Source: Streptomyces sp. NBC_01446 (GTDB lineage: Bacteria > Actinomycetota > Actinomycetes > Streptomycetales > Streptomycetaceae). From it: a stretch of DNA of 64,000 bases. The notes below the pieces were generated by a model that made no database searches, had not been told where the DNA came from, and was given only the letters and a program-made list of their open reading frames with translations. Positions 42,956-50,879 of the stretch are shown here, piece by piece. The stretch lies in the NCBI RefSeq assembly GCF_026340095.1, contig NZ_JAPEPO010000001.1:3750501-3814500 (forward strand). Reading direction: 5' to 3'. How positions within the stretch are numbered: position 1 is the first letter of the stretch; every line of letters starts with the position of its first letter. The position numbers and the translations under genes were made by a program.

Positions 42956-44053
42956 TCAGGAACAGGCCAGCGTGTTCCCCCGCACCGCCGTCTCGACCCC
43001 GATGCGCGGGGGGTCGGAGGGCTTCACGGTCGAGTTGCGCGGGGTGAGGGTCCGGTCCTTGTTGAGCGTGGCGAACATCTTCTTCGCCGCCGCCTCGTCC
43101 CACTTCAGCGTCTCTCCGAGGCCTTCGATGACCGGGTTGAATCCGGCGATGGGCACGGTGGTGAACTCGGCCCGCGAGGGGGACAGCCGGCTCAGAGCGG
43201 TGCTGAGGGAGATGAGCTCCTTCGGCGTGAAGCCCTGGTCGACCTTCGTGGCACCGAGCACCGTCCGCGCCAGGTCGATCGCCCTGGCCGGATCGGCGAG
43301 GATCCCGCCGGTGGCGAGTCTGTGCATGACGCTGATCAGGAAACGGTGCTGGCGCTGGATCCGCCCCAGGTCGGCGCTTGCGTCCACATGGCGCGAGCGG
43401 ACGTACTGCAAGGCCTGACCGCCCCCGAGGCGGTGCCGGCCGGGCCGGAGGTCGAGCTTGGTGGCCGAGTCGGACAGCCGCCTGGAAGTGCAGACGTCCA
43501 CCCCCTCGACCGTGTTCACGCTGTCCATGAACCGTCTGAAGTCGATCTGCAGATAGTGGTCGACCCTGACGTTCGTCATGGCCTCCACCGTGCGGACCGT
43601 GAGCGCGGGACCGCCCTCTGCGAAGGCCGCGTTGATCTTCGCGGGGTGGGCGGGGAACTGCTCCCCGGTGCCCGGGTCGCGGTGCGCGGGGATCTTCGCC
43701 AACGAGTCCCTGGGGAGGCTGACCACGCTGACCATGTCACGCCGCTGCGAGACATGGATCAGCATCAGCGAATCGGTGCAGTCGCAGGCGACGCCACCGG
43801 TGTGGAACTTCTTCTTCTCCCGGCTCGAGATGGTGTCCCGGCCATCCGTCCCCATGAGCAGAATATTTGTGCCGGGGCCCGCGGCAGGGCGGTTCACGGC
43901 GCCGCTGAACGCATCGACCCGCTGAATGCTGTACGGCAGCGCGGATACGGAATTACCCGCCACGGAAACCGCCGTCGCGATAAGTACACCCAGGGTTGCC
44001 GCACCGAGGCGGACATTTCTCCGGCGGCTGGTTCGTGAAGGGCGGTTCGTCAC
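42956..44053 (-). CDS. LytR-CpsA-Psr (LCP) family ligase
   Basis: 365 residues from GTG 44053 (TGGAGCG before it). One N-terminal membrane segment (residues 12-35) and an outward LCP domain: NILLMGTDGRD (first Asp/Arg motif), DSLMLIHVSQRRDMVSVVSL, PRDS, and GGGQALQYVRSRHVDASADL with the phosphate-binding Arg residues. LCP proteins attach lipid-linked glycopolymers to peptidoglycan. Between rodlin genes and upstream of an exopolysaccharide operon, it is a fitting candidate to anchor that polymer; inference. Confidence 0.9.
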   Translation of the reverse strand: MTNRPSRTSRRRNVRLGAATLGVLIATAVSVAGNSVSALPYSIQRVDAFSGAVNRPAAGPGTNILLMGTDGRDTISSREKKKFHTGGVACDCTDSLMLIHVSQRRDMVSVVSLPRDSLAKIPAHRDPGTGEQFPAHPAKINAAFAEGGPALTVRTVEAMTNVRVDHYLQIDFRRFMDSVNTVEGVDVCTSRRLSDSATKLDLRPGRHRLGGGQALQYVRSRHVDASADLGRIQRQHRFLISVMHRLATGGILADPARAIDLARTVLGATKVDQGFTPKELISLSTALSRLSPSRAEFTTVPIAGFNPVIEGLGETLKWDEAAAKKMFATLNKDRTLTPRNSTVKPSDPPRIGVETAVRGNTLACS

Positions 44054-44232
44054 CGGATTCGCTCCACAGCAGAGGGACAGATCTGACGGCACCGTATGCC
44101 AACCGAATAGCTTGAACGGTGACCGCCCCGCGCGCCGCCGGGAAGTAACCCTTTCGCCCCAAAGGGAACTGTTTCGACTTCCGGAAAAGATGGAACAGAA
44201 GCCAGAGATCGCCACGAGGAAGGCGAAGTGCT

Positions 44233-44472
44233 GTGTCGGAGAACAAGAACCGCCGACCGTTCAAGGGCTTTATTCCGCAGAGCCGGGAGTCGCCCGAATG
44301 CCAAATCGACGAACCCCTTTACGGGTCGCTGCTCGACAACTGGAGACAGCGGGGGAGAACGCTTCCCGGGCTGCCCGACCGGGAGTGGGACGAGATCGTC
44401 GCCCGGGACATCTGGCCCCGCGACGGCCGAGGCCGTTGGGCCGCCGGACAGGCGGACGACCCAACGGAATGA
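44233..44472 (+). CDS. Small hydrophilic protein, 79 aa
   Basis: 79 residues from GTG 44233, with no membrane segment or signal. Content such as FKGFIPQSRESPECQIDEPL and REWDEIVARDIWPRDGRGRW is evenly charged and well formed but not of a known family. It converges with rodlin 2, its stop lying ten bases from that gene's stop. Could be cytoplasmic; function unknown. Confidence 0.5.
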   Translation: MSENKNRRPFKGFIPQSRESPECQIDEPLYGSLLDNWRQRGRTLPGLPDREWDEIVARDIWPRDGRGRWAAGQADDPTE

Positions 44473-44481
44473 CGCTGCGGC

Positions 44482-44892
44482 TCAGTCGTTGTTCGTGCCG
44501 TTGGCCGACAGGACCGGGATGTCCTCCAGGATGTGCGAGAGCGGCTCGTCACCCTTGGCCTGGGTGGAGTTCTCGACACACTGCTGGTTCTGCGGGGCCG
44601 ACAGAACCGGGATGTCCTGCACGGAGATCGGCACGGCGCCGACCAGCGAACCGACGTTGGCCTTGGCCGGCAGGCCGATGCAGGGCTTGTTGAGCGAGCC
44701 CTGGATGAGCGCCATCTGCGGGCTCATGCTGCCGTACGTGGCGGAGTTGCCGTACGCCTGCATGGCGCCGACGCCGCTCGTGGACGTGGTGCCACCGTCG
44801 TTGTCGATCGCCATGGCCTGGGGGGCTGCGATCGCCGAGATACCGGCGACCGAGGCGGCGACTGCGGCAGCCGCCATGACCTTCTTCATCAC
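44482..44892 (-). CDS. rdlB: Rodlin
   Basis: 136 residues. Signal peptide MMKKVMAAAAVAASVAGISA, mature part with YGNSATYGSMSPQMALIQGS, LNKPCIGLPAKANVGSLVGA and CVENSTQAKGDEPLSHILED. Divergent from the next rodlin across 235 bases, the same arrangement as rdlA/rdlB of S. coelicolor; which is A or B cannot be fixed from sequence alone. Closely similar to the copy at 42439. Confidence 0.92.
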   Translation of the reverse strand: MMKKVMAAAAVAASVAGISAIAAPQAMAIDNDGGTTSTSGVGAMQAYGNSATYGSMSPQMALIQGSLNKPCIGLPAKANVGSLVGAVPISVQDIPVLSAPQNQQCVENSTQAKGDEPLSHILEDIPVLSANGTNND

Positions 44893-45127
44893 GATGAATT
44901 CCCTTCTCGTTGCCCCCGACCCGGGAGCCCCCTGCCCAACTCCGATTTACGCACATGGTTGTCCGGGTTCACTCTGACGGGTTCGTCCGGGCATTGCCGA
45001 ATAAATGACTATCGGCCGATCGTTCTCTGCGCGTGCAGCCCGACCGAGTGAAGTGCCGCAACCATTTCGGCTGAGGCCCTGTTGTCCGGGCAGCGTTAAC
45101 TGGCGTCTGTGCGAAAAGGAACTGGAA
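44893..45127. promoter_or_regulatory. Divergent rodlin promoter region
   Basis: 235 bases between the paired rodlin starts. Rodlin genes are expressed during aerial growth under the BldN sigma cascade. Candidate elements include GATAAATGACTATCGGCCGA near 44999, but I cannot assign -35/-10 boxes with confidence. Confidence 0.45.
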
Positions 45128-45541
45128 ATGCTTAAGAAGGCAATGGCAGCGGCTGCGGTCGCCGTTTCGGTCGTAGGCGTCTCGGCCGCGGCCGCCCCTC
45201 AGGCGCTGGCCCTAGGTGACGACGGCAGCACGACGTCCACGAGCGGCACCGGCGCCAAGCAGGCATATGGCAACTCCGCCACGTACGGCACCCAGAGCCC
45301 GCAGTTCGGCGCGGTCCAGGGCTCGCTGAACAAGCCCTGCATCGGTCTTCCGGTCAAGGGCAACGTGGGCCCGCTGTTCGGTCTGCTGGTGCCGGTCGCC
45401 GTTCAGGACGTCCCGGTCCTGTCCGCACCGCAGAACCAGCAGTGCGCGGAGAACTCCACGCAGGCCAAGGGCGACGAGCCGCTCTCGCACATCGTGGACG
45501 GCGTCCCGGTCCTGTCCGCGGACGGGCGCGACAACGGCTGA
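45128..45541 (+). CDS. rdlA: Rodlin
   Basis: 137 residues, ATG 45128 with AAGGA seven bases upstream. Signal peptide MLKKAMAAAAVAVSVVGVSA; mature part YGNSATYGTQSPQFGAVQGS, LNKPCIGLPVKGNVGPLFGL and CAENSTQAKGDEPLSHIVDG. It has two extra residues (LLVPVAVQDVPVL) relative to the other copies. Followed by a terminator and a chaplin gene on the same strand. Confidence 0.92.
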   Translation: MLKKAMAAAAVAVSVVGVSAAAAPQALALGDDGSTTSTSGTGAKQAYGNSATYGTQSPQFGAVQGSLNKPCIGLPVKGNVGPLFGLLVPVAVQDVPVLSAPQNQQCAENSTQAKGDEPLSHIVDGVPVLSADGRDNG

Positions 45542-45558
45542 TCCACCAGCCCGGGAAC

Positions 45559-45602
45559 CCGGGCCGCCCGCCTTCTCCGGCGCGGCGGCCCGGTTTTCTT
45601 TG
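45559..45602 (+). terminator. Hairpin plus T-tract after rodlin
   Basis: CCGGGCCGCC (45559-45568) pairs with GGCGGCCCGG (45584-45593), then TTTTCTTTG. A classical rho-independent terminator. Confidence 0.85.
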
Positions 45603-45668
45603 CCTTGAGAGCCCTTCTTTAACGCGGACGGCTCAGTTCCCTTCCGCCTCACGGCTCGTTTTCACACC

Positions 45669-45682
45669 GAGGTAATGACCTC
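45669..45682. promoter_or_regulatory. Inverted repeat in chaplin leader
   Basis: GAGGTAATGACCTC: five-base arms around AATG, ~30 bases before the chaplin start. Could be an operator or a small leader hairpin. Confidence 0.35.
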
Positions 45683-45712
45683 AGTCATGAACGACGTGAG
45701 AAGGGTACGAGA

Positions 45713-45949
45713 GTGAATCTCAAGAAGAGCGCGACGATCCTCGCCGGCGCTGTGCTGGCCCTGGGCATGGCCGCTCCGGCGTTCGCCGATACCGGTGCCG
45801 AGGGCGCCGCCCTCACTTCGCCGGGTGTCATCTCCGGCAACGTGGTGCAGGTCCCGGTCAACGTCCCGGTCAACCTGTGCGGCAACACCGTCGACGTGAT
45901 CGGCGCGCTCAACCCGGCGCTCGGCGACGGCTGCGCCAACAACGACTGA
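45713..45949 (+). CDS. Short chaplin (ChpD-like by position)
   Basis: 78 residues from GTG 45713. Signal peptide MNLKKSATILAGAVLALGMA ending AFAD, then one chaplin domain: SPGVISGNVVQVPVNVPVNL, CGNTVDVIGALNPALGDGCAN with the two Cys. Chaplins are secreted amphipathic proteins that form amyloid-like films at the air-water interface. Position next to the rodlin pair matches chpD of S. coelicolor; naming is by synteny only. Confidence 0.93.
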   Translation: MNLKKSATILAGAVLALGMAAPAFADTGAEGAALTSPGVISGNVVQVPVNVPVNLCGNTVDVIGALNPALGDGCANND

Positions 45950-46051
45950 TCACTGATTCAGCGCCACGGCCGTCGGGCCGCGGCTCCGCCGGTCTTGGAC
46001 GCGTCCAGCACTCCAAGGCCGGCTTTCATCTGCGAGCAGGAAGACAATGAG

Positions 46052-46828
46052 ATGCGACAGGCCCTGAACTTGGGAATGGTCGCGGCTGCGGCCGCGACGA
46101 GCATTCTGTCCCTGCCGGGCTCCAGTGCGTTCGCCGCGTCGGGCGCAGACGGGCAGGCGGCGGGCTCCCCCGGCATTCTGTCGGGCAACACGGTCCAGGC
46201 CCCCCTGGACGTCCCGGTGAACGCGTGCGGCAACACGGTCGACGTCGTCGCCGCACTCAACCCGACTCTCGGCAACTCCTGCGCGAACGACGGGGGTTCG
46301 CGCCCGTCGTCCACTCGCGGAGGCGGCTCCGACCGGGCCGCCGGCGGTGCGGCCCACGGGACCGGGGACGACGGATACCGCGACGGTGACGACAGGTCCG
46401 GGGGCGGTGCCCTCGCCAGGAGTGACGCGCAGCAGTCACCCGGCATCCTGTCGGGCAACTCCGTGCAGGCTCCGGTGGACGTTCCCGTCAACGTGTGCGG
46501 GAACTCCGGGAACGTGGTCGGTGCGGTGAACCCGGCCACGGGCAACCACTGTTCCTCCGGAGTGACCACCCCCGAGGAGATCTCCGAGGTGCCTCCGCCC
46601 ACCGTCCGTACCGTCGAGCCCCCGGCCGCGGTCCAGCCGCCGGCGGTGCAGAGACTGACTCCCCCGCATGCGACGGCCCCCGTGCAGCACGCTCATGTCA
46701 CGGGCGGGCGCGCGCAGTTGGCGCAGACCGGATCGGACCGGGATCTGCTGGCCGCCGCGGCGGCGAGTGCGGGGCTGCTGATCGGTGGCGGGATCCTCTA
46801 CCGGCGGGGACGTGCCGCCGCCCGGTGA
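46052..46828 (+). CDS. Long chaplin with two chaplin domains and sortase signal (ChpA-like)
   Basis: 258 residues. Signal peptide (1-30), chaplin domain 1 (SPGILSGNTVQAPLDVPVNA, CGNTVDVVAALNPTLG), a Gly/Asp/Arg-rich linker, chaplin domain 2 (SPGILSGNSVQAPVDVPVNV, CGNSGNVVGAVNPATG), a Pro-rich spacer, then LAQTG (near 225), a membrane segment and RRGRAAAR. Sortase should link it to the wall so that it holds the short chaplins. Domain 2 has GNSGN in place of GNTVD. Confidence 0.93.
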   Translation: MRQALNLGMVAAAAATSILSLPGSSAFAASGADGQAAGSPGILSGNTVQAPLDVPVNACGNTVDVVAALNPTLGNSCANDGGSRPSSTRGGGSDRAAGGAAHGTGDDGYRDGDDRSGGGALARSDAQQSPGILSGNSVQAPVDVPVNVCGNSGNVVGAVNPATGNHCSSGVTTPEEISEVPPPTVRTVEPPAAVQPPAVQRLTPPHATAPVQHAHVTGGRAQLAQTGSDRDLLAAAAASAGLLIGGGILYRRGRAAAR

Positions 46829-46846
46829 CGCGATCGCCGTACGTCA

Positions 46847-46882
46847 GGCCGGGAAGAACCGACGTTCGTGCTCTTCCCGGCC
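46847..46882 (+). terminator. 11-bp hairpin after long chaplin
   Basis: GGCCGGGAAGA (46847-46857) pairs with TCTTCCCGGCC (46872-46882), ~20 bases after the stop. Confidence 0.7.
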
Positions 46883-47239
46883 GGCGGAGAGGGCCGTTCA
46901 ACCACTTGCTGCCAACCCGCGGCGTAATCGCCGACGGCTGATGGGGGAGGCAGCCGGGCCGCTCTCGCAACCGGGCCAGTCCACCACCGGGCGGCCCCCG
47001 CCACGGAACCGATTCACCCGTTCGCCCGCACCGTCACTCCAAAGGACGCCACGGGCGCGAACGTAGCCCCGGCGGTCCCGGTCACCTGTCCGACCGTGCA
47101 GCGGTCGGCCGTCGCCGGAGGGTCGTGCGCCGACCTGGTGCCCGGCAGCGTGAGGCCCCCCGAAGGGCGCCCGCCGCGCGGTCGTCGTACGACCCCGGCC
47201 ACGAGATGCGGCGCGACTCGAAGCCCGACGCGAGGCGTC

Positions 47240-47645
47240 GCGTGCGGGTCCGCGACGGGTGAGGAGTTCCTCCCGCCGGGCTCACCGCAATGGCTCCCGC
47301 GTCGTCCACGGGAATGAGGACGGCGGGTCCCGCGACGCTCGCCGAGACCCGGCGCAGCGTGACGCCGATCTCCTCCAGGGAGGCGGCCTGGCCCGGCGGC
47401 GGATGCTCCGCGCTCACAAATCCGGACCGCGGTCGGGACTTCCTGCGAGGCGGCCGCCACATGGACCTCCGCTCCCGTGCGGCCGGGCGACCGGACGGCG
47501 CCGAGCGTTCCGTGGTGGAAGGGGTTGGGGTCGATCCGCGGCAGCACGGCGGGAACGCTGTCGTCGAGCACGCGGGGAGATTCCCGGTGATAGCCCGAAC
47601 GGGCGACGAAAGTGGCGTGCGGGCCGGTCCCCGGTTGGCGCATTA
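47240..47645 (-). pseudogene. Remnant of an ATP-grasp type ligase gene
   Basis: One minus frame gives VLDDSVPAVLPRIDPNPFHH then GTLGAVRSPGRTGAEVHVAA, the start of a carboxylate-amine ligase of the ATP-grasp class. The sense then moves to another frame: AEHPPPGQAASLEEIGVTLR, then RVSASVAGPAVLIPVDDAGA. After that no ATP-grasp sequence can be followed. So the gene is frameshifted near 47430 and truncated. Bounds are approximate. The region 46883-47240 holds no supportable gene. Confidence 0.55.
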
Positions 47646-47700
47646 CCCCTTGGTGTGACTGAGTGTCAGCAATGAAAGAAGTGCGGCACGAGGAGTAGGC

Positions 47701-49056
47701 ATGTCCCCACAACGCCGAAGGACCACGAGCCGGCGCATCCCCTTGATGACGGCCGGGTTCTTCGCGTCAGCGGTGATCGCGTCCGGTTCGGTCTCCGCCG
47801 GAACGGCCGGGGCAGCCGCGCCCGGCGACACGCCACCGGCCGGATCCGCCTCCCCCGTCCCCGGGGTGGCACGGCCGCCGGCCGCCCCGGCCGAGACCCC
47901 CGCACCGGCACCGGTCGACTCTCCCGCTCCCACCATGGCACCCACGCCCGCCCGCACCACGGCACCCACTCCGGCGCCCACCCCCACAGACGGCGTCATC
48001 GATACTCAGGCGGGCACCTCGACGTTCCCCGCGTTCGGTGCCTACCTCGACTACGGGCCGAGCGGCATGCAGCGCATGGGACGGCTCAGCAAGTGGCTCG
48101 GCGGCTCCGAACTGCGCGTCGGGCACACCTACCTGCCGGGCGACCGGTGGAGCAACATCGAGGGCGCCCCCGGGTTCCTGGAGGACTGGGCGAGGTGGCG
48201 GCGCGAGCGGGACGACCGGCTCTTCGTGCTCAACGTCCCGATGCTGGAGCGCAACGAGGAGCACGTCGGTGACGCGGAGGTCCGCTCCCTCCTGCGACAG
48301 GGCGCGGCCGGCGACTTCGACGAGCACTTCCGCCGCCTCGCCCAGCGCCTCGTCGACCTGAAGGTCCCGGACACGGTGCTCGTGCCCGGCTGGGAGATGA
48401 ACGGGACGACGTACACGCACCGGTGCGGGCCCGATCCGGAGGCCTGGAAGACGTACTGGAAGCGGATCGTCACGACGATGCGGTCGGTGCCGGGGCAGAA
48501 GTTCCGTTTCGACTTCACGCCCAGCCGGGGCCTCGACGCCGTGCCCTGGACCAAGTGCTATCCGGGCGACGACGTCGTCGACGTGATCGGCATGGACGCG
48601 TACGACCAGCCCGAGGGCAAGTCGTTCTCCGAGCAGGTCTCGGAGCCGTACGGGCTTCAGGAACACGTCGACTTCGCCAAGGCGCACAACAAGTTCATCT
48701 CGTACCCGGAGTGGGGCCTGTTCCGTAACGGGGACAACCCGGACTACATGCGGCGCATGATCGGGTGGATCGACCGGCACAAGCCCCTCTACAACACGAT
48801 CACGGACTACTGCCCGCACGGTGTCTGGCAGTGCGACGAAAACCCCCAGGCGTCGCAGGTGTACCGCTCGATGCTCTCCGGCCGCCTGGAGCCGTCGCTG
48901 CCGAAGCCCACGCAGTCGACGACACCCGAGACGCCGCCGGTCACGCCGCCCGTGACGCCGCCCAGCTGCGCACCGCTCGACCTCGGCGACTGGGTGGAGT
49001 ACTGGCTCGGCGGGAAGCTGTGCCTGCGGTTCGACTGGTGGTCGCGGCGCTCCTGA
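47701..49056 (+). CDS. Secreted glycoside hydrolase, GH26-like (mannanase type)
   Basis: 451 residues. Signal peptide (residues ~1-40), a Pro/Ala/Thr linker (45-98), then a TIM-barrel domain. VLVPGWEMNGTTYTHRCGPD (near 225) fits the acid/base Glu, and KFISYPEWGLFRNGDNPDY (near 335) the nucleophile Glu of GH26-like enzymes; ITDYCPHGVW (near 362) completes the barrel. A Pro/Thr linker and a short Cys-containing end (CAPLDLGDWVEYWLGGKLCL) follow. Convergent with the exopolysaccharide operon, whose product it may trim; substrate is inferred. Confidence 0.82.
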   Translation: MSPQRRRTTSRRIPLMTAGFFASAVIASGSVSAGTAGAAAPGDTPPAGSASPVPGVARPPAAPAETPAPAPVDSPAPTMAPTPARTTAPTPAPTPTDGVIDTQAGTSTFPAFGAYLDYGPSGMQRMGRLSKWLGGSELRVGHTYLPGDRWSNIEGAPGFLEDWARWRRERDDRLFVLNVPMLERNEEHVGDAEVRSLLRQGAAGDFDEHFRRLAQRLVDLKVPDTVLVPGWEMNGTTYTHRCGPDPEAWKTYWKRIVTTMRSVPGQKFRFDFTPSRGLDAVPWTKCYPGDDVVDVIGMDAYDQPEGKSFSEQVSEPYGLQEHVDFAKAHNKFISYPEWGLFRNGDNPDYMRRMIGWIDRHKPLYNTITDYCPHGVWQCDENPQASQVYRSMLSGRLEPSLPKPTQSTTPETPPVTPPVTPPSCAPLDLGDWVEYWLGGKLCLRFDWWSRRS

Positions 49057-49085
49057 CGCGCCCCCGGCCGGTGGCGGCGCGGTCG

Positions 49086-50210
49086 TCAGGACGTGTCGCC
49101 ACCCCGGGCCTTCCACGCGTGCAGCGCTCTCTTGGCGAGGCGGCGTGCCTTCACGTCACCGACGGCGAGGGCGAGCCCCGCCGACGTGCCGGGTCGGGCC
49201 AGCACGAAACGCTGGTTGACGACGCTGTGGGGACGCCAGTGGTGCTTGTACGGCTCGTCGCCGCGCAGCAGGCTCAGGGAGCCGGACGCGCGCTCCTGGA
49301 CGTGCTCGCTGCACGAGCGCAGCAGCATCGTGGTGATGTCGGCCTTGCGTTCGCGCAGCCCCGGATGGGCGCCGTACAGATAGCCGCCGACCAGGCGCGG
49401 CGACAGGAAGGTCAGGTCGGCGGCGAGGACCGTCTCGTCGATGCGGAACTCGGTCACGACCGCGTCGCCCGACCTCGCCATGCGGGAGACCGAGCGGGTG
49501 AGGTGCTCGGAGAAGCGCGGCCTGAGGTGTTCCGTCGTCACCTTGCGCCCCTCCCACTGGAGTTGGTGCAGTTCGATCAGACGCCGCACCGAGCCGTCGA
49601 CCTCGTGCTGCGGGACGACACGGCGCTCGATCCCGAGGCCGTCCAGCTTGCGGATCTTGGCGCGGGCGCGCTGCCCGCGGGATCCCGACAGCCGGCCCAC
49701 GATGTCGTCCATCGGGACGGGCGGCAGCTCCAGGCAGAGGGAGTCGTCGAGGCGGCGCCTCGGCCCCGGCCACCGTTCGTAGAGGCGCTCGACGGCGCTT
49801 CCCGGGCGCGCCTCACGGAAGTCGATCACATGGGTGCGGGCGAGCCGCCACAGCGCGTCGCCCAGCACGCGGGCCCCGGCGCCCTCCCCCCCACCGCCGC
49901 CGTCGTCGTCGACGAGGACGTCGCAGAAGTCGGAGATGCTCCCGCCGAGCGGCACCAGGACCGGCAGGGGCCGCCACCGCCGCATCAGCGGCGCCACGGC
50001 GACGAGCCGTCCGCCGTCACGGACGAGGACCACGCACAGGCCGCGCCCGGACCCGTACGAGAGCCACCAGGAGTGCAGCCAGGCGTGGCTCTGGAACGGG
50101 GTGGCGGTGCGTGAACTGCGGTACAGCGCCTCCCACTCCTGGCCCAGCTCGCCGAACCGGACGCTGTCGGTGCACACCTCGACCGACAGGTCTCCGCCCC
50201 CGGGCCGCAT
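49086..50210 (-). CDS. GNAT/FemAB-like acyltransferase (CelD/BcsL type) of the EPS operon
   Basis: 374 residues from ATG 50210, whose A overlaps the previous stop (TGATG). PFQSHAWLHSWWLSYGSGRG near residue 38, VAVAPLMRRWRPLPVLVPLG near 70 and the C-terminal VVTEFRIDETVLAADLTFLS / GGYLYGAHPGLRERKADITT core are typical of the 'cellulose biosynthesis CelD' GNAT proteins found in polysaccharide clusters. It probably adds an acyl or aminoacyl group to the polymer or its precursor. Last gene of the operon that starts at 58468. Confidence 0.83.
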   Translation of the reverse strand: MRPGGGDLSVEVCTDSVRFGELGQEWEALYRSSRTATPFQSHAWLHSWWLSYGSGRGLCVVLVRDGGRLVAVAPLMRRWRPLPVLVPLGGSISDFCDVLVDDDGGGGGEGAGARVLGDALWRLARTHVIDFREARPGSAVERLYERWPGPRRRLDDSLCLELPPVPMDDIVGRLSGSRGQRARAKIRKLDGLGIERRVVPQHEVDGSVRRLIELHQLQWEGRKVTTEHLRPRFSEHLTRSVSRMARSGDAVVTEFRIDETVLAADLTFLSPRLVGGYLYGAHPGLRERKADITTMLLRSCSEHVQERASGSLSLLRGDEPYKHHWRPHSVVNQRFVLARPGTSAGLALAVGDVKARRLAKRALHAWKARGGDTS

Positions 50211-50875
50211 CAGACACTCCCGTGCAGATCCGCGGCCACGGCGGGCCCGGGGACGGTCGCGTTCGTCTCCGTCCGCTCGCGCCTGGGCCGGACCAGCATC
50301 ACGAGCCCGCCGAGGAGGCCGCCCGCGCTGGCGCCCACGAGCGCGGTCGCCTCGGGGGACGCCGAGGACGGCGAGGTGGGCTTCATCGCGGGCGAGAACT
50401 GGAGGAGCTTCACCTTGGTGCTGGCCTGCGTGCGGTTGGCGGTGGAGGTCAGCGCCCGCGCCACCGCGTTGGCCATGGCGGCGGCCTCGCGCGGCTTCGC
50501 GGACGTCGCCGACACCGCGACCATCGGCGCGTCCGGCGACGTCTCCGCCTGCACGCTGCTCTGGAGCTTCTTCACGGGAACCCCCGCCCGCGCCTGGGCG
50601 TCGCCGAGCACCGCGACCTGGGTGGCGACACGGCCGTAGGCCTGGGCGAAGCCGAGCGCGGCCGACGGGTCGGACTTCTCGTCCGGCACCGCGATCACAT
50701 AGCTCGTGGCGGAGTACTGCGGTGTCTTCAGGACGCCGTACGCGCCGCCCGCGACACCGCCCAGGAGGATCCCGGCCGCGATCAGCGACCACAGGGGGAG
50801 TCGCTTCACGCGGGCGGCCGTCCGGGCGAGGGGACCGGGCGGGCAGACCCGCCGGTGAGGAGCATCGGTCATCAC
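50210..50875 (-). CDS. Wzz-like chain-length/polymerisation protein
   Basis: 221 residues. Two membrane segments (residues ~28-48 and 178-198) flank an outward helical domain. The first is followed by VLKTPQYSATSYVIAV, the Wzz start, and SSASPEATALVGASAGGLLG is the Pro-rich second segment. There is no kinase domain. It should set the export or length of the polymer. Start GTG 50875 or ATG 50872, four bases after the glycosyltransferase stop. Confidence 0.85.
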   Translation of the reverse strand: MMTDAPHRRVCPPGPLARTAARVKRLPLWSLIAAGILLGGVAGGAYGVLKTPQYSATSYVIAVPDEKSDPSAALGFAQAYGRVATQVAVLGDAQARAGVPVKKLQSSVQAETSPDAPMVAVSATSAKPREAAAMANAVARALTSTANRTQASTKVKLLQFSPAMKPTSPSSASPEATALVGASAGGLLGGLVMLVRPRRERTETNATVPGPAVAADLHGSV

Positions 50876-50879
50876 TTAC

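Noticed and set aside
42443..44038. Open plus-strand frame of 531 codons through the rodlin and LCP genes
   Set aside because: It crosses two minus-strand genes with clear signal peptides and family motifs and has no family signature itself.
47014..47712. Minus-strand 232-codon gene upstream of the glycosidase
   Set aside because: Meaningful sequence covers only the first part and continues in another frame, so it is listed as a pseudogene remnant.
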